This document shows positions 8,300-17,624 of a stretch of DNA of 64,000 nucleotides, piece by piece. Below the pieces are notes generated by a model, which did no database searches, had not been told where the DNA came from, and saw only the letters and a list, made by a program, of their open reading frames with translations. The position numbers and the translations under genes are program-made. The first letter of the stretch is position 1; each line of letters opens with the position of its first letter. The stretch comes from Pseudomonas arsenicoxydans (lineage in GTDB: Bacteria > Pseudomonadota > Gammaproteobacteria > Pseudomonadales > Pseudomonadaceae): NCBI RefSeq assembly GCF_006438915.1, contig NZ_RCZE01000005.1:372001-436000 (forward strand). Reading direction: 5' to 3'.

Positions 8300-9888
8300 G
8301 CCGCGCGCTCGCCGTCCCTGCGCAACCGTTCAATCCGGCCGACATGGCGACGGCGACCAAGGTGTTCGCCTTCGCCAGCATGTGTATCGGCATGTTCATT
8401 GCGCTGCTGGATATCCAGATCGTTTCGGCTTCGTTGCGTGACATCGGTGGCGGGCTCTCGGCCGGCACCGACGAAACGGCGTGGGTGCAGACCAGTTACC
8501 TGATTGCCGAGATCATCGTGATTCCACTGTCGGGTTGGCTGTCACGGGTGTTTTCGACCCGCTGGCTGTTCTGCGCATCAGCGGTCGGTTTTACCTTGGC
8601 CAGCCTGCTCTGCGGCGCGGCCTGGAACATCCAGAGCATGATCGCCTTCCGCGCGCTGCAAGGTTTTCTCGGCGGCTCGATGATCCCGCTGGTGTTCACC
8701 ACGGCGTTCTTTTTCTTCACCGGCAAACAACGGGTGATTGCCGCCGCAACCATCGGCGCGGTGGCTTCGCTGGCACCGACGCTGGGGCCGGTGATCGGCG
8801 GCTGGATCACCGATATTTCGTCCTGGCACTGGCTGTTCTACATCAACCTGGTGCCGGGGATTTTCGTCGCCGTGGCCGTGCCGATGCTGGTGAAAATCGA
8901 CCAGCCGGAATTGTCGCTGCTTAAGGGCGCCGACTACCTGAGCATGGTGTTCATGGCGCTGTTTCTCGGTTGCCTGGAATACACCCTCGAAGAAGGCCCA
9001 CGCTGGAACTGGTTCAGCGACAGCACCATTCTCACCACCGCCTGGATCAGCGGCCTCGCCGGACTGGCCTTCATCGGCCGGACCTTGCACGTCGCCAACC
9101 CGATCGTCGACTTGCGCGCCTTGAAAGACCGCAACTTCGCCCTCGGCTGTTTCTTCTCGTTCGTTACCGGGATCGGCCTGTTCGCCACCATTTATCTGAC
9201 TCCGCTGTTTCTCGGCCGGGTGCGTGGCTACAGCGCGCTGGACATTGGACTGGCGGTTTTTTCCACCGGGGTGTTCCAGATCATGGCGATTCCGCTGTAC
9301 GCCTTTCTGGCCAACCGCGTCGATCTGCGCTGGATCATGATGACCGGCCTGGGGCTGTTCGCGTTGTCGATGTGGGATTTCAGCCCGATCACCCATGACT
9401 GGGGGGCCAGAGAGTTGATGCTGCCGCAGGCGTTGCGCGGGATTGCCCAGCAACTGGCGGTGCCACCAGCCGTGACGTTGACCTTAGGGGGGCTGGCGCC
9501 AGCGCGGCTCAAACATGCGTCGGGGTTGTTCAATCTGATGCGCAACCTGGGCGGCGCCATCGGCATTGCCGCCTGTGCGACCATCCTCAACGACCGCACC
9601 AACCTGCATTTCACCCGGCTGGCGGAACACCTGAACAGTACCAACGAAGCGCTGAACCAGTGGCTGTCGCAGGTCGGCAACAACTTCGCCACCCTCGGCC
9701 AGAGCGGTGACACGAGCGTCACCGCCAGCCTGCATCAGCTATGGCTGTTGACCTACCGCGAAGCCCAGACACAAACCTATGGCGACGCGTTTTTAATGAT
9801 TATGGTCTGCTTCATCATCGCCACGGCGATGGTGCCCTTGATGCGCAAGGTGCAACCACCGGCCGCGCCGTCAGCGGATGCTCACTGA
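8296..9888 (+). CDS. DHA2-family (EmrB/QacA) drug:H+ antiporter
   Basis: A 530-residue, roughly 14-TM MFS transporter of the EmrB/QacA type. Motifs visible are LLDIQIVSASLRDIGGGLSA in helix 1, DETAWVQTSYLIAEIIVIP, and the antiporter motif region ASLAPTLGPVIGGWI. Together with the overlapping upstream EmrA-like gene it forms the inner-membrane part of a tripartite pump. No outer-membrane factor gene is adjacent, so a shared TolC-like channel must be used. Its stop codon directly abuts the end of the convergent AhpD-like gene, with no intergenic bases. Confidence 0.88.
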   Translation: MSRALAVPAQPFNPADMATATKVFAFASMCIGMFIALLDIQIVSASLRDIGGGLSAGTDETAWVQTSYLIAEIIVIPLSGWLSRVFSTRWLFCASAVGFTLASLLCGAAWNIQSMIAFRALQGFLGGSMIPLVFTTAFFFFTGKQRVIAAATIGAVASLAPTLGPVIGGWITDISSWHWLFYINLVPGIFVAVAVPMLVKIDQPELSLLKGADYLSMVFMALFLGCLEYTLEEGPRWNWFSDSTILTTAWISGLAGLAFIGRTLHVANPIVDLRALKDRNFALGCFFSFVTGIGLFATIYLTPLFLGRVRGYSALDIGLAVFSTGVFQIMAIPLYAFLANRVDLRWIMMTGLGLFALSMWDFSPITHDWGARELMLPQALRGIAQQLAVPPAVTLTLGGLAPARLKHASGLFNLMRNLGGAIGIAACATILNDRTNLHFTRLAEHLNSTNEALNQWLSQVGNNFATLGQSGDTSVTASLHQLWLLTYREAQTQTYGDAFLMIMVCFIIATAMVPLMRKVQPPAAPSADAH

Positions 9889-10329
9889 TCAGGCTTGAGG
9901 CATTTTGCGGAAACCTATCGCCAAGCGGTTCCAGGCGTTGATGGTGGTAATGGCCACGGTCAGGTCGACCATTTCCTTGGGGCTGAACTCGGAAACCGCC
10001 AGTTCATAATCTTCGTCCGAGGCGTGAGTCTGGCTCACCAGCGTCACGGATTCGGTCCAGGCCAGCGCCGCACGTTCACGCGGGGTGAAGAACGGCGTTT
10101 CGCGCCAGGCCGACAACGTCGCCAGACGACGCTCGTCTTCACCGCCCTTGCGGGCATCGGCGCTGTGCATGTCGAGGCAGAAGGCGCAGCCGTTGATTTG
10201 CGAGGTGCGCAGCTTGACCAGTTCGATCAGGTTCTTTTCCAGCGGCAGCTTCGACACCGCGGTTTCCAGGGCGATCATGGCTTTGAGCGCATCAGGGGAA
10301 GCGGTGTAGAAATCGATACGAGGTTTCAT
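9889..10329 (-). CDS. AhpD/carboxymuconolactone decarboxylase-family peroxidase-like protein
   Basis: A 146-residue protein of the CMD/AhpD-like fold with the redox motif CAFCLDMH (CxxC plus His), as in alkylhydroperoxidase AhpD-core proteins, followed by ARKGGEDERRL. The ATG at 10329 (MKPRIDFY) is preceded by a GGAGTCCACC ribosome site, so I prefer it to the upstream in-frame start at 10347. It probably acts in peroxide or thiol redox stress. The exact substrate is not known for most of this subfamily. Confidence 0.83.
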   Translation of the reverse strand: MKPRIDFYTASPDALKAMIALETAVSKLPLEKNLIELVKLRTSQINGCAFCLDMHSADARKGGEDERRLATLSAWRETPFFTPRERAALAWTESVTLVSQTHASDEDYELAVSEFSPKEMVDLTVAITTINAWNRLAIGFRKMPQA

Positions 10330-10459
10330 GGTGGACTCCGGTAGCAAGTGGGGGTGGAGCTAAGTTAGCCCCGCTGGCCCTTCTGACAAATAGCCAATAT
10401 TCCAGAAGTCGAGGAGGCCATTGGAGACCAATGAAAAATCAGCCGAGTCTGAAATGGCC

Positions 10460-10541
10460 ATCGCGAGCAGGCTCACTCCTACAGTGACCGTATTCCTTCT
10501 GAAGAAACCCGATCAACTGTGGGAGTGAGCCTGCTCGCGAT
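10460..10541. repeat. REP pair (family 1, diverged)
   Basis: Two inverted copies of a palindromic unit (TCGCGAGCAGGCTCACTCC and its complement) are separated by about 30 bases, forming a bacterial interspersed mosaic element. These copies carry CTCACTCC where the other family 1 copies carry CCCGCTCCC. It lies between the AhpD-like gene start and the end of the mechanosensitive channel gene. Confidence 0.8.
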
Positions 10542-10569
10542 CCGCGCAGCGGCCATCCACCGCAGTCCT

Positions 10570-12012
10570 CTAAGCCCTATTGCGCAACCACTGCAAAAAG
10601 CCCTTGCGCGCCACCACCTTCGGCACTTCCTGAGTCAACGTCTGCGCCTTGTTCAAGCGGAAATCCAGCAGCGCCTTCATCGACTCGCCAATGTCATGCC
10701 GCGCATCCAGGCACGGTTTGAGGTAGTCCTTCTCGATTCGGTACAAGCTGCAAGCGGTTTTGGCGATGAAGTCTGCCGGCATCGCGGTATCCTGCAAGAT
10801 ACCGCCTTCGCCGATCACCTCGCCCGGCCCCATGCGCCCCGACTCGAACTTGACCCCGGCACGGCTCAATTCCACCGTGACCACGCCGGATTCGATGATG
10901 AACAAATGATCGCTGACCTCCCCCGCCGGCAGGATCATGTCGCCGGCACGGAAGGTCTGCAGGGTCATGTTCTGGCTGAAGGTCTCTTTCTCATCCTGCC
11001 GCAGGGTCGAGAAAATCGCCGAGCTTTCCAGCAAGGCCCTTGGCCGCGACAGGCCGGCTGGCAGATTCGATTCGACGGTCGACAACAGGCTGACACCCGC
11101 CGCCTGCAAATGCCGATAAGACAGATCGAACAGCAGATTGCGCACCATGCGCTTCTGATCCATCGAGACCACGAAACCGCTGATTTCGTATTCCACGCCC
11201 GCGGCACTGGAACCTTTGAGGGCGACGCACGGTGCCGGTTTTGGCAGCAAATGGCGGCAGCCCTGCATCGCCCGTTCGAGCGCGTCGATCACTGTTTGCG
11301 GGCGCGCGTGCGGGCTCAGTTGCAGGCTGATCGACACGCCAAAAATGTCGCTCGGCCGGCTGAAGTTGATGATCTTGGCCTTGGCCGCCAGGGAGTTGGG
11401 AATCACCGCCATGCTGCCTTGGGCGGTTTGCATGCGCGTGGCGCGCCAATCGATGTCGGTGACCCGGCCTTCGGTGCCGTCGATGGAGATCCAGTCATCC
11501 AGCTGATAGGGTTTGGTGGTGTTCAGAACGATCCCGGAGAACACGTCGCTGAGGGTGCTTTGCAAGGCCAGGCCGACGATGATCGCCAAGGCGCCGGACG
11601 TGGCCAGCACGCCTTTGACCGGCAGGTCGAGCACGTACGCCAGCGCCGCGATGATCGCGATCAGGAAGATCACCGCGCCGAGCAAATCCTGAAGCAGCCG
11701 CCCGGTGTGCCCCACACGCTGCATCATCACCGCGCCGATCAGCACCGTCAGGGTCCGCGCACCAAACAGCCACCAGCCAATCTGCAAACCGGTGGCCGCC
11801 AGGTGCAGCGGCACGTTGTCTGCCCACGGAGCGACCTCCAGTGGGTTCAAGCCTTCATTGAACAGCAGGACGCTGAACAACGAGAAAATCACCAGCCGGA
11901 CCAGCAGTTTCCAGTTGCTGCCGCTGGCGCTGATCAAACGCCACAGCCCCAGATCGACCACGATCAGGACCAGGGCGCAGACCAAAGGATGATTGGTGAA
12001 AAAAGACAGCAT
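10570..12012 (-). CDS. MscS-family mechanosensitive channel with C-terminal cNMP-binding-like domain
   Basis: A 480-residue membrane protein. The N-terminal half has about five hydrophobic segments, then the MscS pore and beta domain (GLALQSTLSDVFSGIVL, DWISIDGTEGRVTDIDWRAT, VIPNSL). The C-terminal 130 residues form a cyclic-nucleotide-binding-like fold (LRQDEKETFSQ, FIIESGVVTVEL, GPGEVIGEGGILQD). The phosphate-binding Arg normally found after the GE-L segment is not evident here (DTAMPADFIAKT), so nucleotide binding is doubtful. It would open under membrane tension, gated or modulated by the tail domain. It is monocistronic, flanked by REP pairs. Confidence 0.85.
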   Translation of the reverse strand: MLSFFTNHPLVCALVLIVVDLGLWRLISASGSNWKLLVRLVIFSLFSVLLFNEGLNPLEVAPWADNVPLHLAATGLQIGWWLFGARTLTVLIGAVMMQRVGHTGRLLQDLLGAVIFLIAIIAALAYVLDLPVKGVLATSGALAIIVGLALQSTLSDVFSGIVLNTTKPYQLDDWISIDGTEGRVTDIDWRATRMQTAQGSMAVIPNSLAAKAKIINFSRPSDIFGVSISLQLSPHARPQTVIDALERAMQGCRHLLPKPAPCVALKGSSAAGVEYEISGFVVSMDQKRMVRNLLFDLSYRHLQAAGVSLLSTVESNLPAGLSRPRALLESSAIFSTLRQDEKETFSQNMTLQTFRAGDMILPAGEVSDHLFIIESGVVTVELSRAGVKFESGRMGPGEVIGEGGILQDTAMPADFIAKTACSLYRIEKDYLKPCLDARHDIGESMKALLDFRLNKAQTLTQEVPKVVARKGFLQWLRNRA

Positions 12013-12091
12013 CGAACAACTCCAACGAAGGCCAATGGCGCGAAGATCTCACACATTGGGCACAGTGTAGGAGGGTTTCATGCAAAACAAA

Positions 12092-12183
12092 TATGGGAGC
12101 GGGCTTGCTCGCGAAAGCGCAGTGTCAATCGGCACAAATGGTGACTGATCCACCGCTTTCGCGAGCAAGCCCGCTCCCACATT
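12092..12183. repeat. REP pair (family 1)
   Basis: Inverted copies of GGGAGCGGGCTTGCTCGCGA and its complement flank a 35-base spacer. It lies upstream of the channel gene and downstream of the pirin gene end. Confidence 0.9.
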
Positions 12184-12208
12184 TACTGAGGTATTACACC
12201 CAATCGGG

Positions 12209-13075
12209 TTAACCGTGCATCCGGCCAAAACGACCGGACTGGAAGTCGACGAACGCCTGGTGAATCTCTTGTTCGGTGTTCATCACGAACGGGCCGTGAC
12301 CGACAATCGGCTCGTCGATCGGCTCACCGCTGAGCAACAGCACCACCGCGTCCTCGCTGGCTTCGAGGGTCATCTGATCGCCCTTGCGATCGAACAGGGC
12401 CAACTGACCTTCGCCTACCGACTCCTGGCCATTGACCTGAACCGTGCCACGCAACATCACCAACGCCGTGTTGCGACCTTCGTGCAAGTCCAGGGTCAGC
12501 AGCTTGCCGCCCTTGAGACGCAGGTCCCAGACGTCAATCGGGGTGAACGTGCGCGCCGGGCCGGAGTGTCCGTCGAACTCACCGGCGATCAAGCGCAGGC
12601 TGCCGGCCTGGTCCTTGAGCGCGATGTTCGGGATGTCGCCATCGAGAATCGTCTGGTAACCGGCATCGGCCATTTTGTCCTTGGCCGGCAGGTTGACCCA
12701 CAACTGCACCATTTCCAGGGTGCCGCCGGACTTGGCAAAACCTTCGGAGTGAAACTCCTCATGCACAATCCCCGAAGCAGCGGTCATCCACTGCACATCG
12801 CCCGGGCCGATCGTGCCGCCACTGCCGGTGGAATCGCGGTGTTCCACTTCTCCTTTGTAAACGATGGTCACGGTTTCGAACCCACGGTGCGGATGCTCGC
12901 CCACGCCGCGTCGTTCGCTGGTCGGGGTGAACTCGGCAGGGCCGGCATGATCCAGCAGCAGGAACGGGCTGATGTGCTTGGCCAGGTTGTCGTAGGAAAA
13001 CAGCGTACGAACCGGAAAACCGTCGCCGACCCAATGAGTGCGTGGACTGGTGTAGATACCGATGATGTTCTTCAT
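12209..13075 (-). CDS. Pirin-family cupin protein
   Basis: A 288-residue two-cupin pirin. The N-terminal metal-binding motif is visible as EHPHRGFETVTIV with later SGIVHEEFHSEG, matching the His/His/His/Glu iron site of pirins. Bacterial pirins include quercetin 2,3-dioxygenases and redox-linked regulators, so the role here is open. The ATG at 13075 is preceded by an AGGAGA ribosome site, so the longer frame from 13105 is not used. Confidence 0.86.
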   Translation of the reverse strand: MKNIIGIYTSPRTHWVGDGFPVRTLFSYDNLAKHISPFLLLDHAGPAEFTPTSERRGVGEHPHRGFETVTIVYKGEVEHRDSTGSGGTIGPGDVQWMTAASGIVHEEFHSEGFAKSGGTLEMVQLWVNLPAKDKMADAGYQTILDGDIPNIALKDQAGSLRLIAGEFDGHSGPARTFTPIDVWDLRLKGGKLLTLDLHEGRNTALVMLRGTVQVNGQESVGEGQLALFDRKGDQMTLEASEDAVVLLLSGEPIDEPIVGHGPFVMNTEQEIHQAFVDFQSGRFGRMHG

Positions 13076-13179
13076 GGTGTCTCCTGATGAGGTGAATGTC
13101 GCCATGAACTGAGCTTAAAACCGAACCCATTGAGGCACTAGATGGCAAAAATCAGTTTTAGCGTTCTACCTGGAGAACG

Positions 13180-13335
13180 ATGACGGTGGCGCCCCCATCC
13201 TGGGTGCGCGCCGAAGGCAAGATCGTACATTTGGGGCGTTCGACAGCGCTGGCCGAGGGGCGGATTTATGATGTGGATGGACGGCTGTATGCCACAGGGT
13301 CGACGACTTGCATGATTCTTGAGGCTCGCGGGTAA
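13180..13335 (+). pseudogene. C-terminal remnant of a PaaI-type (hotdog) thioesterase
   Basis: A 51-residue frame reads PPSWVRAEGKIVHLGRSTAL, then AEGRIYDVDGRLYATGSTTC and a stop. This is the conserved C-terminal half of PaaI/YdiI-type acyl-CoA thioesterases (AEG-vvh-Gr-ta-aeg-i-d--grl-a-g-ttc). The N-terminal half, including the HGG catalytic region, is missing upstream, where the pirin gene begins on the other strand. It reads as a decayed gene end bordered by a REP pair rather than an active gene. Confidence 0.6.
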
Positions 13336-13356
13336 GGCGTTGGGCCGAGTCGCGTC

Positions 13357-13454
13357 CTTCGCGAGCAAGCCCGCTCCCACATTAGATCGAAGGTGTTCAC
13401 AAGTTTTGTGTTCGAAGGAGATCTCATGTGGGAGCGGGCTTGCTCGCGAAGGCG
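13357..13454. repeat. REP pair (family 1)
   Basis: TTCGCGAGCAAGCCCGCTCC and its inverted copy are separated by about 40 bases. The 13076-13592 stretch holds only the thioesterase remnant, this REP pair and the leader of the aldo/keto reductase. Confidence 0.9.
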
Positions 13455-13592
13455 CCAGACCAGACACCCAAAGTTCAAGTAATGCACGGATTCATGACTT
13501 GCGGTAAACAGTGCTTTGCCCATCCAGCGGTTTTTCCCAAGGATCGCACCGGGGATACTCCTGCCATTCCCACTGCCCCCCTGGAGTCACTG

Positions 13593-14396
13593 ATGTCTAT
13601 TCCTCCGTTCGGTCTCGGTACGTTTCGCCTGCAAGGTCAGGTGGTCATCGATTCGGTGAGCACTGGCCTGGCGCTGGGCTACCGGGTAATCGACACCGCG
13701 CAAATCTACGAAAACGAAGCCGACGTCGGCCACGCCATCGCCACCAGCGGTATCGCCCGTGAAGAACTGTTCATCACCAGCAAAATCTGGGTCGCGAACT
13801 TCGCCAAGGACCGTTTGATCGACAGTCTCAAAGAGAGCCTGCGCAAACTGCAAACCGACTACCTGGACTTGACGCTGATCCACTGGCCCTCCCCCGAGGA
13901 CCAGGTGCCGGTCGAGGAATTCATGGGCGCGCTGCTTGAAGCCAAACAGTTGGGTCTGACCCGGCAGATCGGTGTCTCCAACTTCACCGTCGACCTGATG
14001 AAACAGGCCATCGCCGCCGTCGGTGCCGACCACATCGCCACCAACCAGATCGAACTGCACCCTTATCTGCAAAATCGCACAGTCGTCGAATTCGCTCAAA
14101 CCCAGGGCATCCAGATCACGTCGTACATGACCCTGGCCTATGGCGAAGTGCTCAAAGACCCGATCATCCAGCAGATCGCCGAGCGCCTTCAGGCCACCGC
14201 CGCGCAAGTCACGCTGGCGTGGGCCATGCAGTCGGGTTACGCGGTGATCCCTTCTTCCACCCAACGTGCCAACCTGCAAAGCAACCTGAAAGCCTGCGAC
14301 CTGACCTTGAGCGACGCCGACATGACATTGATCGCCGGCCTTGATCGTGGCCAGCGGCTGACCAGCCCTAAAGGCATCGCGCCGCAGTGGGATTAA
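13593..14396 (+). CDS. dkgB: Aldo/keto reductase, 2,5-diketo-D-gluconate reductase B-like
   Basis: A 267-residue aldo/keto reductase, exactly the usual DkgB length. The catalytic tetrad is visible: Asp and Tyr in [15 protein letters not shown], Lys in FITSKIW and His in [10 protein letters not shown]. The NADPH-binding end ([16 protein letters not shown]) is present. It reduces 2,5-diketogluconate, methylglyoxal and similar carbonyls using NADPH. The ATG at 13593 follows a CTGGAGTC ribosome site; the longer frame from 13428 starts inside the REP pair and is rejected. It is convergent with the sensor kinase, 3 bases apart. Confidence 0.86.
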   Translation: MSIPPFGLGTFRLQGQVVIDSVSTGLALGYRVIDTAQIYENEADVGHAIATSGIAREELFITSKIWVANFAKDRLIDSLKESLRKLQTDYLDLTLIHWPSPEDQVPVEEFMGALLEAKQLGLTRQIGVSNFTVDLMKQAIAAVGADHIATNQIELHPYLQNRTVVEFAQTQGIQITSYMTLAYGEVLKDPIIQQIAERLQATAAQVTLAWAMQSGYAVIPSSTQRANLQSNLKACDLTLSDADMTLIAGLDRGQRLTSPKGIAPQWD

Positions 14397-14399
14397 GCC

Positions 14400-17300
14400 T
14401 CAGCCGCGTGAGAGGCTTTGGTCCAGTCGGGTCATGGCTTGCTGCAATTGATTGACGGCTTCATCGATCATCACCGCACGCCCCTGCGCGCAAGCGCGCT
14501 CAAGTTGCTCGCAGCATTCGACCAATCGCTGCGCACGGACCATCCGCGCGCTGCCCTTGATACGGTGCGCCAGTTCCTGAAGACGCGGGTGATCGTCGCC
14601 CGCGTGGGCTTGCAGCAGATGATTGAGGTCTTCGTGGTTGGACTTGGCCAATTCGCGCAGCAACTGATTGATCAGCGTCCGGTCTTCGCCGACGTAAAGC
14701 TCCAGGCCGGTCAAGTCCATCTCCAGACTGGCTTGCGTATCGGCCGGCAGGGCGATTGGCTCACCGCCAAACTGCGAGGCCAGCCAGGCGCTCAAATCCG
14801 CCAGCAGAATGGGTTTGAACAAGCAGTCGTCCATGCCCGCTTCCATGCACCGAATCCTTTCTTCAGGTTGCGCGTTGGCGGTAAATCCCAGAATCAGCGT
14901 GGGCGGCAATCCATAGGCACGCTCTTCATCACGAATCGCCCCTGCCAACTCATAACCACTGAACCGAGGCATGTTGCAGTCGCTGATGACCACATCGGAT
15001 TCGTGGCCGCGCCACAACTCAAGCGCTTGCAGGCCATCTTCGGCCTCCATGACCCGGTGCCCCAGATAGCTTAGTTGGCGCGTCAGCAACAAGCGATTGG
15101 CCGGGTAATCATCAACCACCAAAATCCTCAGGGGGCGGGTGCATAGCGCCAATCCACTGTCCATCGCCTCGCCGGCTGGCAAGGCTTTCAACGCCACCAA
15201 TGACAGACTGATGTCCGCCCGGGTGCCCCGCCCCAGGACACTGTCGAGCGCCAGCCTTCCGCCCATCATTTCGCACAGGGTACGGCTGATCACCAGCCCC
15301 AGCCCAGAGCCTTTGCGTCCCGACTGTAGATTGTTGCCGGCCTGGACGAACGGGCTGAACAATCGCTGCAGATCAACCGCGCTGATACCAATGCCGCTGT
15401 CGTCGATGTGTACCGCCACAGCCAGATGACCTGAAATCCCCGGCACCACCCGCAGCGTCAGGCTCACTTCACCTGCCTGAGTAAACTTGATTGCGTTGCT
15501 CAACAGATTGGACAGCACCTGCTTCAAACGCGTGGGGTCAATCAACACGTCACGGTCACTGCGTTCATCCAGATCAACCCGCCATGCCAGACCTTTTTCC
15601 CGCGCCAGACCTTCGAACACCCGGCACACCGAGGCCACCAGCGCATGCAAATTCACACGTTCAGGCACCAGCGACAGATGCCCGGATTCAATGCGGGCGA
15701 TGTCCAGGATATCGCCGATCAGTGCCAACAACTGCTGCGCGGCTGCGGACGCCACTTCCAGAGCTGAACGATCGGCGATGCCCTCTTCCGCGCGCATCCC
15801 GGCCATTTCGAGCATGCCAATCAAGGCGTTCATCGGCGTACGAATTTCGTGGCTCATGGTCGCCAGAAACGTGGTTTTCGCACGATTGGCATCGTCGGCC
15901 GCGTCTTTGGCATCTTGCAATTGCTGCAACCATTGTTGGCGCTGGCGGATCTGCCGACGTTGCCAGACGATCCAGCCCACCGCCAGCAAAAGCAACACGG
16001 CGGCAGCGGCGAACCCCTGCAAGATAACCGGTCGGTGACGCAACCAGTAGCTGTCATCCACTACCACATCATTTCCCCAACGGGTGACCAAACCGTCCAT
16101 TTCATCAGGCGAAATACTCAGCAACGCCTTGTTCAAGATCGATTGCAACTCCGGGTCTCCACCGCCCGTTGCCATCGCGATGCGCGCCGGTTCGTCACCC
16201 ACGGTACTACTGATCCGTAAGCGTCCCGGGTAATACCGGGCGATCAGATATCGGGTCATGAACAATGAACTGACGGCCGCGGCGGCTTGTCCGTTCATGA
16301 CTAACTCCATCCCCTGCGCCGGGTTTTCAACATCCACCATGCGCACCCCAGGCACTCGCGCCTGAATGAAGGCGCGCACCGGGTGGCTGTGGTAAATCGC
16401 CAGGCGTTTACCGGCCAGTTCGTCCAGTGTCTTGGGGCTATCGGGTGTGATTGCGCTGACGAGCATGTACGGATTGGTCAGATAGGGGCTGGTAAAGTGC
16501 AGGTCGGCGACACCTTCGGTGGCCGGGATGATGGCAGGTATGACGTCGATCTCGCCCGCCTTGAGTCGCTGAACCTGTTGATCAAGGGATCGCCCCCGCA
16601 GCACCTTGAAGTTCAAACCGCTGCGCTGGCTGATCAGCGACAGCAATTGCGCGGTCAACCCGCTGAATTGTCCCTCGGCATTGAAGAACGTCAGAGGCGC
16701 GAAGTTCTCGACCACCCCGATAGTGACCTGTGGATGACGCTCCAGCCACTGCTGCTCACTGGCGCTCAGATTGACCCGCGACTGACCCAGCGTGTTGACC
16801 CTGCCGGCGCTCCAGCGCTGTTCGATGAGCGCGCGCTGTTTCATCGGGATCGCCGCCAGGGCCTTGTCGATGATGGCCTTGAGCGGCAGGTTGTCCCGCG
16901 CCAGGGCAAAGCCGAACGGATTGGCGTCGAGACCGGACGGTCCCACCAACTGCACGTCATTGGGGTAGTTATTGTTGATCAGGTAATTGGCGCTGATGAG
17001 GTCCCCGAGGTACACGTCATCTTGCCCATACGCTACCGCGCCCAGCGCATCGAGTGCCGATGGATAACGCTGCAGGCTGGCCTCGGGATAAAACGTTTCG
17101 ACCGTCTGCGCCGGCAAATAGTCATCGACCATGGCAATGCGTTTGCCCGCAAGATCCTCGGGCATGCGCTCGTCCAGTCGGGTAACCAGCATGGGTTGAT
17201 CTTCAGCGTAGGGCCTGGACAGGACCAACTCAGGGTCGGCCGCTTCGAAACTGTTCGAGGTTCCCAATAGATCAAGCGCGCCGTATTTCAAAGCCTCCAT

Positions 17301-17612
17301 GGCCGCGTCCCGCGCGTTATAACGCTGCACTTCAATCGGAACGTTCAATAATTGCGCGATCAGTTGCGCGTAATCAGCGGTGATGCCTTCCAGCTCATCC
17401 ACGCTGCGCGTCACTTCGAAGGGCGGATAATCAGCGCCACTCACCCCGAGGCGCAAGACACTCTTGTTGCGCAGCCATTGCCGGTCATTTTCATTCAAAT
17501 GGACCTCGTAACCCTCCACCGTGGAACGTCCCAGCAGCTGCAAGGACTTCGTCTCCCCAGCCATGGTCGACTGCGCCAAACACATTAACATTGCGCACAT
17601 CAGGATACGCAC
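14400..17612 (-). CDS. BvgS/RocS-like hybrid sensor histidine kinase
   Basis: A 1070-residue unorthodox kinase starting at GTG. It has a signal peptide, two tandem periplasmic SBP_bac_3 (Venus-flytrap) domains (about 45-285 and 290-530), one transmembrane helix (FAAAAVLLLLAVGWIVW), and a HisKA domain with SHEIRTPMNALIG. The HATPase has SNAIKFTQ, DSGIGIS and GSGLGLVIS. A receiver follows with VVDDYPANR, the phospho-Asp in VVISDCNMP and Lys in LFKPI. A C-terminal Hpt has its His in ELAHRIKGSARM. All phosphorelay residues are intact. This architecture matches BvgS and the P. aeruginosa RocS kinases. It is the second gene after a LuxR-type response regulator, with a 12-base gap. The flytrap domains may sense amino acids or similar ligands. 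Confidence 0.9.
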   Translation of the reverse strand: MRILMCAMLMCLAQSTMAGETKSLQLLGRSTVEGYEVHLNENDRQWLRNKSVLRLGVSGADYPPFEVTRSVDELEGITADYAQLIAQLLNVPIEVQRYNARDAAMEALKYGALDLLGTSNSFEAADPELVLSRPYAEDQPMLVTRLDERMPEDLAGKRIAMVDDYLPAQTVETFYPEASLQRYPSALDALGAVAYGQDDVYLGDLISANYLINNNYPNDVQLVGPSGLDANPFGFALARDNLPLKAIIDKALAAIPMKQRALIEQRWSAGRVNTLGQSRVNLSASEQQWLERHPQVTIGVVENFAPLTFFNAEGQFSGLTAQLLSLISQRSGLNFKVLRGRSLDQQVQRLKAGEIDVIPAIIPATEGVADLHFTSPYLTNPYMLVSAITPDSPKTLDELAGKRLAIYHSHPVRAFIQARVPGVRMVDVENPAQGMELVMNGQAAAAVSSLFMTRYLIARYYPGRLRISSTVGDEPARIAMATGGGDPELQSILNKALLSISPDEMDGLVTRWGNDVVVDDSYWLRHRPVILQGFAAAAVLLLLAVGWIVWQRRQIRQRQQWLQQLQDAKDAADDANRAKTTFLATMSHEIRTPMNALIGMLEMAGMRAEEGIADRSALEVASAAAQQLLALIGDILDIARIESGHLSLVPERVNLHALVASVCRVFEGLAREKGLAWRVDLDERSDRDVLIDPTRLKQVLSNLLSNAIKFTQAGEVSLTLRVVPGISGHLAVAVHIDDSGIGISAVDLQRLFSPFVQAGNNLQSGRKGSGLGLVISRTLCEMMGGRLALDSVLGRGTRADISLSLVALKALPAGEAMDSGLALCTRPLRILVVDDYPANRLLLTRQLSYLGHRVMEAEDGLQALELWRGHESDVVISDCNMPRFSGYELAGAIRDEERAYGLPPTLILGFTANAQPEERIRCMEAGMDDCLFKPILLADLSAWLASQFGGEPIALPADTQASLEMDLTGLELYVGEDRTLINQLLRELAKSNHEDLNHLLQAHAGDDHPRLQELAHRIKGSARMVRAQRLVECCEQLERACAQGRAVMIDEAVNQLQQAMTRLDQSLSRG

Positions 17613-17624
17613 GTTCAGACGCCT

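Noticed and set aside
10519..12144. 541-codon plus-strand frame over the MscS-type channel
   Set aside because: Antisense shadow starting in a REP unit and ending in another.
13138..13467. Small minus-strand frames near the dkgB leader
   Set aside because: They translate REP palindromes (giving strings such as VGAGLLAK, seen at many REP sites) and have no support.
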